Source: CAZJPS01 sp964548055 (GTDB taxonomy: Bacteria > Patescibacteriota > Gracilibacteria > Peribacterales > Peribacteraceae). From it: a stretch of DNA of 11,989 nt. Location of the stretch: contig CAZJPS010000039.1 in the NCBI GenBank assembly GCA_964548055.1, forward strand, positions 1 through 11,989. The letters are read 5' to 3'. The notes under the pieces are model-generated. The model did not search any database. It saw only the letters and a program-made list of their open reading frames with translations, and was not told where the DNA came from. Below are positions 1 to 6,727 of the stretch, piece after piece. How positions within the stretch are numbered: the stretch's first letter is position 1; each line of letters opens with the position of its first letter. The translations under genes and the position numbers were made by a program.

Positions 1-1430
1 CCAATGCGCGCAGTTCCAGCAGCACCGCCGGTTCCGCCGCCACCCCCGCCCCCAGCACCCACCCAAATTAAATACACAGCGTTTTCTCCCCTTGGCTTTG
101 TCCACGTATTTGCACCCGTGGCTGTAAATGTTTGTACATCAATACTTTCGGTTGTGTACGCTTGCTCCACCCAATCCGTTCCATCAAACATAAGGGTCAA
201 CGTTTTCTTGCCCGTAATCTCTCTTGCCGTCGTTCCCAGCTGTAGATTGGATGAACCAAGAGTATCCTGATCTTGCACAATCACTTTGTTTGTTTCACTG
301 TTAGAAGCAGTCACAATAAGTACCTGGCCAGGTGATCCATCTGCAATAGTTGGAGTAGATGTCATTGTATAATCCGCATTGGGATCAACCACGACCATGG
401 TGGCATTTGCCAAAATAGAGTTTCCCGCTGCACTGATGGCTTGTGTTGTAGAAGGTTTATTTATCGTTGCTCCCCCCACTAGCAAAGATCCAGACGATTC
501 CAACCGGTTTTGTGCTCGGATGAGGCGGCCAGACATGGACCCAACCACTTCGAGTGTTGTATCGGGTGATGAAGTGCCAATACCAAAACGGTTATTCGTT
601 GCATCAAATACCACTGAATTACCATCAAGCACGAACGTATTTCCAGCAATGCCCGACACATTCAGAGTGGTTCCAGAAAGTGCACCCACAGCGGTGATAT
701 TTCCAGTCACACGAATATCTTTGCTAAATTCAAAGCGCTGATTGGCATGGCTGTATTTAATTGTTTGCGCCAGTGTTGCATTTCCGAATGTGAGTGTTGC
801 ATCAGCAGCTTCATTATCACTATTGAGCGTTGCATTACCATTTGTAAGAATCGCACCTGATGCATTCAAGCCAGCAGCATTACTAATGGTGAGTGCTCCC
901 GTCATTGTATCACCCGAAGTGTTCACGTAACGCGCGTCTCCTGCCGATTGCGAAAGCCCACTGCCTGCACCTCCCTGATCCGTTCCACATGAAAATTGTT
1001 TTGTAGCACTATTCCAAAGCAATTTATCATTTGTAGTATTTGAACAGCTCGTAAGCCCAGCTCCTCCAAGTGTAGTGGTTGCGTAAATATTCGCACCCGT
1101 AAAAGAGCGAGTTGCATATATATCTTGGCCCGAAGCCGTACCAGACACGCGTAGATTTCCAGTGACAGATACAGAATCATTAAATTCAAAACGTGCAGTA
1201 GTGCGATTGTAGGTAATAGTTTTAGCAAGCGTGTCTCCAAATCTGATAGACACATTTGCCGTGGAGTCACTGTCGTCCACAGTCATAAAAGCCTCGGTAT
1301 TCACAAGAATGGTGGGGCTAAAACTACTGGCAATCACCAACGGAACTGCATCACGTTCTATGGAAAAAAACAGAATGCTTATAGCTATTACCACTCCCAG
1401 AATTTTACGTACATTTCTGTTTCTCTTCAT
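1..1430 (-). CDS. Secreted modular fibre-like protein with glycine-rich C-terminal region (partial, runs off left edge)
   Basis: The frame is open from an ATG at 1430 to base 1 (at least 476 codons) and its C-terminus lies outside the window. An N-terminal basic stretch plus hydrophobic segment (about residues 1-35) looks like a signal peptide or anchor. A motif of the type LVNTEAF follows, then a first short module (RFGDTLAKTI...ARFEFNDSVSVTGNL). Next come a DARYVNTSGDTMTG motif (M176), a second module (TLTFGN...YSHANQRFEFSKD), and a FGIGTSSP motif near 281. The last visible part carries WTKP (443-446) followed by WVGAG and seven consecutive glycines (460-466), the pattern of glycine-rich domains in phage tail fibres. 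In related proteins GDTMTG and GIGTSSP motifs mark trimeric fibre or surface proteins. A surface fibre or adhesin role is inference. It has its own extended -10 promoter and lies behind the terminator of the neighbouring gene. The start is supported by a weak AGG about 8 bases upstream. Confidence 0.85.
   Translation of the reverse strand, partial: MKRNRNVRKILGVVIAISILFFSIERDAVPLVIASSFSPTILVNTEAFMTVDDSDSTANVSIRFGDTLAKTITYNRTTARFEFNDSVSVTGNLRVSGTASGQDIYATRSFTGANIYATTTLGGAGLTSCSNTTNDKLLWNSATKQFSCGTDQGGAGSGLSQSAGDARYVNTSGDTMTGALTISNAAGLNASGAILTNGNATLNSDNEAADATLTFGNATLAQTIKYSHANQRFEFSKDIRVTGNITAVGALSGTTLNVSGIAGNTFVLDGNSVVFDATNNRFGIGTSSPDTTLEVVGSMSGRLIRAQNRLESSGSLLVGGATINKPSTTQAISAAGNSILANATMVVVDPNADYTMTSTPTIADGSPGQVLIVTASNSETNKVIVQDQDTLGSSNLQLGTTAREITGKKTLTLMFDGTDWVEQAYTTESIDVQTFTATGANTWTKPRGENAVYLIWVGAGGGGGGGTGGAAGTARI
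901..941 (-). repeat. Nucleotide repeat encoding the GDTMTG linker (copy 1; copy 2 at 2538-2578)
   Basis: Bases 901-941 and 2538-2578 match at 36 of 41 positions, ungapped, and encode DARYVNTSGDTMT in both genes. The mismatches fall mainly at synonymous positions. A second shared block, at 716-745 and 2305-2334, encodes ANQRFEFSKD with very few changes. This points to duplication or gene conversion between the two fibre genes. Confidence 0.7.
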
Positions 1431-1477
1431 TTTTGCCTGTGAAAACAGAGAAATGTACATATGGAGAAATCCTTACA

Positions 1478-1483
1478 TTATAG
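1478..1483 (-). promoter_or_regulatory. Extended -10 promoter of the 1430 gene
   Basis: On the minus strand the sequence reads TGCTATAATG: a consensus TATAAT preceded by the extended -10 dinucleotide TG one base upstream. No good -35 hexamer is seen 16-18 bases further up, as expected when an extended -10 carries recognition. It would give a leader of about 40 bases before the ATG at 1430. Confidence 0.6.
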
Positions 1484-1580
1484 CAGAAAAACAGAAAATA
1501 GGCACGTCATCTAGATTTGTGAAATAAGCGATATATGGATTGGTACTAGTCATTTCAATCAAGTTTTATAGGCTCAAATC

Positions 1581-1607
1581 AAAAAAAGAGCGCCCGGAGG
1601 CGCTCTT
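1581..1607 (-). terminator. Rho-independent terminator with UCCG tetraloop
   Basis: A perfect 9-bp stem (AAGAGCGCC / GGCGCTCTT at 1586-1594 and 1599-1607) encloses a 4-base loop. Read on the minus strand the loop is C(UCCG)G, a member of the very stable UNCG tetraloop family. It is followed by seven T residues (1587-1581, partly within the stem base). It lies about 20 bases after the stop codon of the 1628-2959 gene and separates it from the next gene's promoter. Confidence 0.9.
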
Positions 1608-1627
1608 AAAGATGCAAAGCGAAATGA

Positions 1628-2959
1628 TCAGGGAACAGTAGTAGACCATCGCAGATTAATGTATCCAAGATCCGTAATACCAGCGGATGTTGCAGCCACC
1701 TTCACAAGAATAGTCATGTATCCAAGCGGCGTGAACGTACCAGCAGAGGAAAGACCTGTTACGGTGTTTGTGCGCCATGTATTCGCAGTGGAGCTTCGAA
1801 GTGATGCATTATTTCCAATGGCCACATTTGCGCCATTGGTATCAAGAACACGCACCGTCACGTGGTTATCAGCTGCAGAAGTTGTTGCTGTGCGCAATCG
1901 AACAAGCATGCCAGAAGCAGTTTCCCAATGGCTGAAATTTGCAGGAACTTGAACACGAATAGCAACTAAGTAGTTTTGCAATGTAGCCTTGGATGTTGAC
2001 CAGCGATAGAAATTATCTGTGCCAAGCGCACCAGAATAAGTGAGCTGACCAACAGAAGCAGCACCCGATGCTGTGTATACAGCGTTAGGATACTCAGGAT
2101 GCAGTGAAAGAATATTTCCACTGGAATTTCCAGTACTCTGTGCTGACCATGTTAGATTTCCAGCACCATCCGTTTTAAGGAATGTATTTGCAGACTGGCT
2201 TGTGGGAGCAGTATACGATTGTCCGCGCCAGTTGAATGTTCCATCAACGTTCAATGTAGAACCAGAAAGGTTACCAGATGCACGCACGCCACCCGTTACT
2301 TTTACATCTTTGCTGAATTCAAAACGCTGATTGGCGTGTGAATATTTCAATGTTTGAGATGCAGTTGTATTACCAAAAGTAAGGGTGTCATCCGTACTAT
2401 TATTGCCTGAGTTAATAGTGAACGAATTGCTCTTGGTAGTAATAGCTCCACTCGTTGTGAGTGCACCATGAAAGGATGCGTTTCCATCAACATTAAGAGT
2501 GGAACCAGAAAGGTTTCCTCTCACGCGCAGGGAACCAGTCATCGTATCACCCGAAGTATTCACGTAGCGTGCATCTCCAGCTGTTTGCGAAAGCCCACCT
2601 GTATCAGTACCACATACAAAATTTCCAGCAGCATCTGTATCAATAGTGTCACAACTGCGCAGACCATCTATTGTTAAGGAAGATCCTGAAAGGTTACCTA
2701 TGACACTAATGGAATGAGAAAATTGAAATTTATTCGTCGTAAGGAACTTGATGGTCTGATTCGTTGCTCCAAATTGAAGTTCAATATTGGTAGTTCCATC
2801 ACCACGATCAATCATCTGAAAAGATTCTGTATTCACAAGCGTTGTTGGATTCCATGAGGATACTGCGTACGCAACGTTCCCAGAGGAAGCAAGCAGTGCA
2901 GCTGCAAGTACTACACCTGTGTAGGCGCGGTAACGAAGTGGATATGAAAATCTTTTCAT
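1628..2959 (-). CDS. Secreted modular fibre-like protein with shared C-terminal domain
   Basis: A 443-residue protein with a basic N-terminus and a hydrophobic signal segment (about 13-32, ending near AYA). Then come an LVNTESF motif (41-47), a first module (LQFGATNQTIKF...FSHSISVIGNLSG, 61-92), a conserved linker CDTIDTDAAGNFVCGTDTGG (103-122), and DARYVNTSGDTMTG (129-142). A second module follows (TLTFGNTTASQTLKYSHANQRFEFSKD, 192-218), with GNLSGSTLNVDG repeated at 148-159 and 229-240. The final part (about 288-443) is a predicted beta-rich domain that recurs at the end of the protein encoded at 3022-4920. The arrangement resembles tail-fibre and surface-fibre proteins common in Patescibacteria; the function is not known and a cell-surface structural or attachment role is inferred. 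It is transcribed from its own promoter just upstream and ends before a strong terminator, so it is probably monocistronic, with possible read-through from upstream. Confidence 0.9.
   Translation of the reverse strand: MKRFSYPLRYRAYTGVVLAAALLASSGNVAYAVSSWNPTTLVNTESFQMIDRGDGTTNIELQFGATNQTIKFLTTNKFQFSHSISVIGNLSGSSLTIDGLRSCDTIDTDAAGNFVCGTDTGGLSQTAGDARYVNTSGDTMTGSLRVRGNLSGSTLNVDGNASFHGALTTSGAITTKSNSFTINSGNNSTDDTLTFGNTTASQTLKYSHANQRFEFSKDVKVTGGVRASGNLSGSTLNVDGTFNWRGQSYTAPTSQSANTFLKTDGAGNLTWSAQSTGNSSGNILSLHPEYPNAVYTASGAASVGQLTYSGALGTDNFYRWSTSKATLQNYLVAIRVQVPANFSHWETASGMLVRLRTATTSAADNHVTVRVLDTNGANVAIGNNASLRSSTANTWRTNTVTGLSSAGTFTPLGYMTILVKVAATSAGITDLGYINLRWSTTVP
2538..2578 (-). repeat. Nucleotide repeat encoding the GDTMTG linker (copy 2; copy 1 at 901-941)
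   Basis: See the copy at 901-941. The gene at 3022-4920 has the same protein motif as GDAMTG near 4050-4085, but its DNA has diverged, so the two left-hand genes are the closer pair. Confidence 0.7.
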
Positions 2960-2987
2960 ATATATATGTGTGTGAAGAAATCTGGAT

Positions 2988-3016
2988 AGTATAGCAAACT
3001 TATATATTTTTTACAA
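2988..3016 (-). promoter_or_regulatory. Promoter of the 1628-2959 gene (TTGTAA-17-TATACT)
   Basis: On the minus strand a -35 box TTGTAA (3016-3011) is followed by a 17-base spacer and TATACT (2993-2988). TG one base upstream of the -10 makes it also an extended -10. The -10 ends 28 bases before the ATG at 2959. It fills nearly all of the 62-base gap behind the preceding gene, where no terminator is seen. Confidence 0.7.
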
Positions 3017-3021
3017 TATGA

Positions 3022-4920
3022 TTACTGTCCGGTCAAAGAAGTATAGTTCAGCTCCAAAGAACCTACATGGATTTCCGACGCATTTTTAGAAGACAAATGG
3101 AATTTCATAAGGAATTCCTGACCAGGAGTCCATGTGGGAGTCCCCATGAATGAAAGAGTAGATGCTGTCCAAGAAGTAGAAGCAAGCCCTGTTGAAGTTC
3201 CACTCAAAGTCACCGGAGTGCCGTTTGTGTCATACACGGTCACATCCAATGCATTATCTGAAGCATTTGCGGTAGTGGAGCGATAGTGAATCAGTACAGG
3301 ATTTGTCATCCCATTCGATTTCCACCTCACAAAATCTTGGGGTACAAGCACTTTCACAAAAATATCGTAATCTTGAAGAGTAGTACGCGTACTACTCCAC
3401 AAATAATAGTTTCGTTTGGTCGTGTTATCCTGAGCCATGGTGAGGCGACCAACGTTATCTGACCCATCACCTTGATACGTAGCCTTATCAAATTCAGGAG
3501 TGAGCACTGTAACTACATCGTGTTCTCTGGTGTCACTCTGCAGAACTCTGCGATCGGAAATACTCTGAATGCCAGAAGAATTTGTGAGTACCACAGCTAC
3601 AGGAATGTGCGACTGCTGAGAAGCGAATCCAGATGTGCGAACTGTGAGACCGCCAGAACCAAAGAATATGTAGTTTGTTGCATTGGCAAACACGGAAACA
3701 GCTGATGAACCAGCAAACTGAACAATGCTATTCCCAAGACGATAACTACCGGAAGCAACGGAAACACTCAGGCCAGCTCCAGACGAAACCTGCAACGGTG
3801 TTACAGAATGAGCATCTATTTTTGCTCCATTCATACGGCCTGTTACAGTCAGATTGCCTGAAATGGCCACGTCATCATTGAATTCAAATTGCTGATTAGC
3901 ATTTGAATACTGCATTGTTTTAGCGCCGAGAGAATTACCAAATGTAAGCACGGCGTCTGAGGCAGCATTATCCTTGTTTATTGTGATCCCTTGCTCTGTA
4001 GCAATAGAACCTGATGCAGTGAGCCCTGCTCCATTCTTAATAGTCAATGTACCTGTCATTGCATCTCCTTGTTTTTTAACATATCGGGGATCTGCCTCAG
4101 CCCTGGAAAGACCTCCTCCTGCTCCAGAATCTGTACCACATACCAGCGCCCCACTACCGTTCGTATCAATGCTGTCACAATTGATGAGACCCGTAACCGT
4201 AAGATTGCCTTGAATTTTTACATCTGCCGAAAACTCAAAGCGCTGGGCTGAATTAGAATATATGATTGTTGCAGGCAGAAGCGAATGACCAAATGTAAGA
4301 GTAGTATCACCCGCAGTATTGGATGCATTAATTGTAAATCCACGTGCGGTAGTACCACTGCCCATTTGCGCTGCGTTCACTCTGCCATTCGAGCCAAGAA
4401 TAAGTACGTTTCCAGACGATGTACCAATCACTCTGTTTTGAACACTCTCTGTGTTTTTTGCATACGCAACTGAACTGATTATTTTGCGATCGTTCGTGTC
4501 AGCGCCACTATCTCCCGTTGGATCTAACAGTACATAGCTAGAATCGGAGCTTCCTACCGATTTCACTTCTACTTGGAGATATTTATGTTGTGTGAAATCC
4601 ATTGTAGGCAAGGGTGCGCTGCTGCCCAGTAGTACTTGAATCATGCCATTACTATTGGGCGTGACTGTTTGGGTTTCGTACCAACCTCCATAAGAAGAAG
4701 ACGCTGTATTAATACTTCCACTCACCGTATCACCCGATACCCAATCTGATCCTTTCCAGAGAGAGAAGCGGAAAACAACAGATGCAGTGACTGGATTTCG
4801 TGAGCTGTCCAAAATTCTTCCCTCATACATCAAATTATCAGGAACGGTGGTTGCCTGTACGGGCAGTGCCGCCAGGAGGAATGCAACAAGTACAGCCAGT
4901 GAGAGTGGGCGGCGAGACAT
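3022..4920 (-). CDS. Large secreted modular fibre-like protein with N-terminal collar-type domain and shared C-terminal domain
   Basis: A 632-residue protein counted from the ATG at 4920; a GTG at 4923 adds one residue and overlaps the previous stop as GTGA. A clear signal peptide (about 1-24, ending PVQA) leads into a domain of about 130 residues (YEGRILDSSRNPVTASVVFRF...W.ET...G.IQVLLG...HKYLQVEV...SVAYAKN). That pattern is a recurrent N-terminal domain of fibre-like proteins in Patescibacteria and Bacteroidetes. Two copies of the short module follow (YSNSAQRFEFSADVKIQGNLTVTG near 221-244 and YSNANQQFEFNDDVAISGNLTVTG near 338-361), with GDAMTG (285-290) between them. A segment with TNYIFF...IPVAVV...SISDRRV (about 390-460) resembles a phage fibre domain. 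The last 160 residues match the C-terminal domain of the 1628-2959 protein. It is the third gene of a tightly packed operon; a surface attachment role is inferred. Confidence 0.9.
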   Translation of the reverse strand: MSRRPLSLAVLVAFLLAALPVQATTVPDNLMYEGRILDSSRNPVTASVVFRFSLWKGSDWVSGDTVSGSINTASSSYGGWYETQTVTPNSNGMIQVLLGSSAPLPTMDFTQHKYLQVEVKSVGSSDSSYVLLDPTGDSGADTNDRKIISSVAYAKNTESVQNRVIGTSSGNVLILGSNGRVNAAQMGSGTTARGFTINASNTAGDTTLTFGHSLLPATIIYSNSAQRFEFSADVKIQGNLTVTGLINCDSIDTNGSGALVCGTDSGAGGGLSRAEADPRYVKKQGDAMTGTLTIKNGAGLTASGSIATEQGITINKDNAASDAVLTFGNSLGAKTMQYSNANQQFEFNDDVAISGNLTVTGRMNGAKIDAHSVTPLQVSSGAGLSVSVASGSYRLGNSIVQFAGSSAVSVFANATNYIFFGSGGLTVRTSGFASQQSHIPVAVVLTNSSGIQSISDRRVLQSDTREHDVVTVLTPEFDKATYQGDGSDNVGRLTMAQDNTTKRNYYLWSSTRTTLQDYDIFVKVLVPQDFVRWKSNGMTNPVLIHYRSTTANASDNALDVTVYDTNGTPVTLSGTSTGLASTSWTASTLSFMGTPTWTPGQEFLMKFHLSSKNASEIHVGSLELNYTSLTGQ

Positions 4921-5819
4921 CACGAGAGGAATGCGGGGATGACACCGTAAATATTCTTAATGCGAGCAATCCATCCAAGGCGAGCAAGAATTCCTGCCTG
5001 TGTAATACTCATACTTCCGATTGCTATGGCATCTGCTGCGGCCGTAGCAGAAGGTAATTCTTGATCCTCTACAGAATTTGACGCTGGAGAAGTAGCGCCT
5101 TGAGAGCTTACGTTGGATATATATTCCTTGTTATTCAAGACATTGCTCGATGCAGAATCCGTATTTGCTGAATTTTCAGATCTGAAATATTCCGAATCTT
5201 GGTTCAATTGAATCTCTGAATTTTCAATATGATGGAATGTGTCATGTTTCGGATCATCAGTTGTATTATTTTGCTTGTCCGTTTGCTTGGAAGAATTTTT
5301 TGTAGGAACAGGAGAGGGATGCAAATTCGGTGGCAACGAGAAGGAGGAAGATTCTCTCTCCCGTGTGCCTGCAAGACTACGATGACTACCTCCAGTGCCC
5401 TGTCCAGCTTGGGATCCTACTTGAGTACTCGATTCTGTACTGCAAATCGTTGTATCAATAGTACAGTTTGATGAACAACGAATCGTTCCAGACGTAAATC
5501 CATGCGTTTCGCATGTATGCGAACCAACGGAATTGCCATCACATTCCTCCCCATCATCTATAACACTATTACCGCAATATTGTGTTGTACCAATAGAATC
5601 GGCTTCATAGCCAGGAGCAGTACCAAAAGTGGACTGTGCGCCAAGACCTCCTTCAAGAGTATAGCTACCTCCCGTCATAGGAACGGTATTCGAATTGAAG
5701 CTATCAAAATCAAGTTGGTACGCAGTCCCACTCACTGTTGCAATTCCCAAAACCATGAACATAGCTGCACCCAGCAAAGTTGCAATCAATATGCCGATAC
5801 GAGTGAGAAAGAGTTTCAT
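4920..5819 (-). CDS. Cys-rich secreted or membrane-anchored protein with a Myxococcus-type cysteine-rich repeat
   Basis: A 299-residue protein from the ATG at 5819; a GTG at 5825 would add two residues and overlap the previous stop. A hydrophobic segment at about 8-30 is a signal peptide or anchor. Residues 34-72 carry YQLDFDSF...GGSYTLEGGLG, a pattern often seen at the start of secreted proteins with this Cys motif. One cysteine-rich unit follows: CGNSVIDDGEECDG from C82, with further cysteines at 93, 103, 115, 119 and 126, so six in all and able to form three disulfides. This is the 'CGNG..D.GEECD' repeat known from myxobacteria and frequent in Patescibacteria. Residues about 130-250 are a low-complexity linker rich in S, T, N, Q and K, and the C-terminus is again hydrophobic. 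It starts 2 bases after the helix-turn-helix gene, and its TGA overlaps the next ATG by one base (TGATG), so translation is probably coupled. Function unknown; an extracellular or surface location is likely. Confidence 0.85.
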   Translation of the reverse strand: MKLFLTRIGILIATLLGAAMFMVLGIATVSGTAYQLDFDSFNSNTVPMTGGSYTLEGGLGAQSTFGTAPGYEADSIGTTQYCGNSVIDDGEECDGNSVGSHTCETHGFTSGTIRCSSNCTIDTTICSTESSTQVGSQAGQGTGGSHRSLAGTRERESSSFSLPPNLHPSPVPTKNSSKQTDKQNNTTDDPKHDTFHHIENSEIQLNQDSEYFRSENSANTDSASSNVLNNKEYISNVSSQGATSPASNSVEDQELPSATAAADAIAIGSMSITQAGILARLGWIARIKNIYGVIPAFLS

Positions 5820-5821
5820 AA

Positions 5822-6376
5822 TCACGTACCAAAAATGGGAAGCGAATCAATAGAAGCACTCTGCGCACCTGTATGATCTCGTTCCGTAAAATTCGCTTTA
5901 TCGGCATGCAACCGATCATTTCCCTGCGCTTGCTTAGAAAGATGTGCGGGACTGGATCCAAAGAAAAAACAGTGCCTCTGAATAATGCGACCAATGGTAG
6001 AAGCTGAAAGATGAATGCCATGCTCCTCCAATAGCTTTTTACGAATCACTTCTTTACCTACGTAAGGATCCTCTCTTCGCAGGCGCTCAATGTGAGCAAT
6101 TGTATCCTTGTCTTCTGCTGCGTACTGCAATGTATGCGGCCTGCGCGTGTACTCTTCCAAACTTTCTGGATTTTTAATATCGAATCTTTTTAGCCACCGT
6201 ACAAACGTTGTACGCGCAATACCAAAATGACGACACGTCATACTCACATTCCAATCGTGCCCCGCTGCAAATAAAAACCACGACAAGCGCACCCTTGCAG
6301 ATTTAGTGACATGTAACTCCTCTGCACTTCTGACAAGCGCCTGAATCTGCCTCTTGGAATATGGAGTGGGAGACAT
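5822..6376 (-). CDS. Transposase-type helix-turn-helix DNA-binding protein lacking a catalytic domain
   Basis: A 184-residue protein. Residues 20-66 form a homeodomain-like helix-turn-helix (NVSMTCRHFGIARTTFVRWL is the likely recognition unit). Residues 78-134 form a second one of the type seen in IS481/IS3-like transposases (RRPHTLQ...IERLRREDPYVGKEVI...ASTIGRIIQR). In those transposases an rve/DDE integrase core follows, but here the protein continues with about 50 polar residues and stops, with no DDE motif. I see no terminal inverted repeats or target duplication around it. It leads an operon with two secreted-protein genes (gap of 2 bases, or a 4-base GTGA overlap, to the next). It is therefore more likely a domesticated transcription factor than a mobile element; that step is inference. 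The ATG at 6376 has no Shine-Dalgarno site. Confidence 0.8.
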   Translation of the reverse strand: MSPTPYSKRQIQALVRSAEELHVTKSARVRLSWFLFAAGHDWNVSMTCRHFGIARTTFVRWLKRFDIKNPESLEEYTRRPHTLQYAAEDKDTIAHIERLRREDPYVGKEVIRKKLLEEHGIHLSASTIGRIIQRHCFFFGSSPAHLSKQAQGNDRLHADKANFTERDHTGAQSASIDSLPIFGT

Positions 6377-6409
6377 GAGTTTTTGTTTTTCTGTCGTGAA
6401 AATCTCTAA

Positions 6410-6438
6410 ATTCTAGCATAACAGACTAAAAATGTCTA
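6410..6438 (-). promoter_or_regulatory. Promoter of the HTH-secreted protein operon (TAGACA-17-TAGAAT)
   Basis: On the minus strand a -35 box TAGACA (6438-6433) is separated by 17 bases from TAGAAT (6415-6410). The extended TG one base upstream gives TGCTAGAAT. The -10 ends 33 bases before the ATG at 6376. This is the third promoter in the window whose -10 begins TGCTA. Confidence 0.7.
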
Positions 6439-6447
6439 TATGTCTGT
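6421..6447. promoter_or_regulatory. Inverted/direct AGACA repeats overlapping the -35 box
   Basis: ACAGAC at 6421-6426 is the exact inverted complement of GTCTGT at 6442-6447, and an additional GTCT lies between them at 6434-6437, inside the -35 hexamer. On the minus strand this reads as two AGACAT units about 9 bases apart followed by AGTCTGT. A further TAGACATTT lies at 6557-6565 on the plus strand. Placement over the -35 box suggests an operator; the binding protein is unknown. Confidence 0.4.
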
Positions 6448-6509
6448 GAACTTTCCTTTTCATTCCACGTATCAATTTCTTTGTATTTTAAAAAAAATGT
6501 ATGTATCGA

Positions 6510-6607
6510 ATGTATATGGTTTTTTTGCTTCAAATATACAAATAATTTGTCATTTTTAGACATTTAAATTAATGACCCATATGTATCTGAGATTTTTGCT
6601 TCATATA
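6510..6607. repeat. Pair of ~27-bp degenerate direct repeats, 71 bp apart
   Basis: The copies start at 6510 and 6581 and share ATGTAT, TG, a T run and GCTTCA followed by ATA. About 22 of 27 positions match in an ungapped alignment. The base composition is extremely AT-rich, so chance similarity must be kept in mind, but the shared GCTTCA core and equal spacing argue against pure chance. Confidence 0.45.
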
Positions 6608-6727
6608 GATATTTTTTATTAATTCATACTATTGTATGTGTGTATCGTATGTTATTGATTTTATGTTTATCTAAGTTAAAAAAATTTGGAAGAAGAAAAT
6701 GCATTTGATGTAGTGAACTTTTGCACG

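Larger units (their letters stand above)
6377..6727. other. AT-rich intergenic region of 351 bases without genes
   Basis: No plausible coding frame occupies this stretch. Besides the promoter and AGACA sites near 6410-6447 it contains degenerate repeats. ATGTATaTGG(T)7GCTTCA at 6510-6532 resembles ATGTATcTGAgaTTTTTGCTTCA at 6581-6603, and TGTATCGaATGT near 6502 recurs as TGTATCGtATGT near 6641. No convincing terminator hairpin is seen behind the kinase gene that ends at 6728. Confidence 0.7.

Noticed and set aside
4..270. Proline-rich plus-strand open frame at the left edge
   Set aside because: It is the antisense of the glycine-rich end of the minus-strand fibre gene; the run of prolines is the complement of GGC/GGG codons.
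923..1270. Minus-strand open frame of 115 codons
   Set aside because: It lies in a different frame inside the larger fibre gene starting at 1430, which has a promoter, signal segment and known motifs; the shorter frame shows none.
1..4920. Prophage tail region
   Set aside because: The proteins have signal peptides and their own promoters, and no capsid, portal, terminase, tape-measure or lysis gene is present; phage likeness is limited to fibre motifs.
5710..6021. Minus-strand 103-codon frame crossing the end of the HTH gene, as a possible frameshifted rest of a transposase
   Set aside because: It shows no DDE or integrase motifs and overlaps two well-supported genes, so I see no evidence for a catalytic remnant.
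5822..6376. Complete insertion sequence
   Set aside because: No catalytic domain, no terminal inverted repeats and no target duplication were found around the HTH gene.
6481..6660. CRISPR array
   Set aside because: Repeats are degenerate, only two clear copies exist, and spacing and composition do not fit repeats with unique spacers; no cas gene is near.
6660..6727. Terminator behind the signalling operon
   Set aside because: Only a very weak stem of 3-4 bp can be drawn next to the T-rich sequence; not enough to call.
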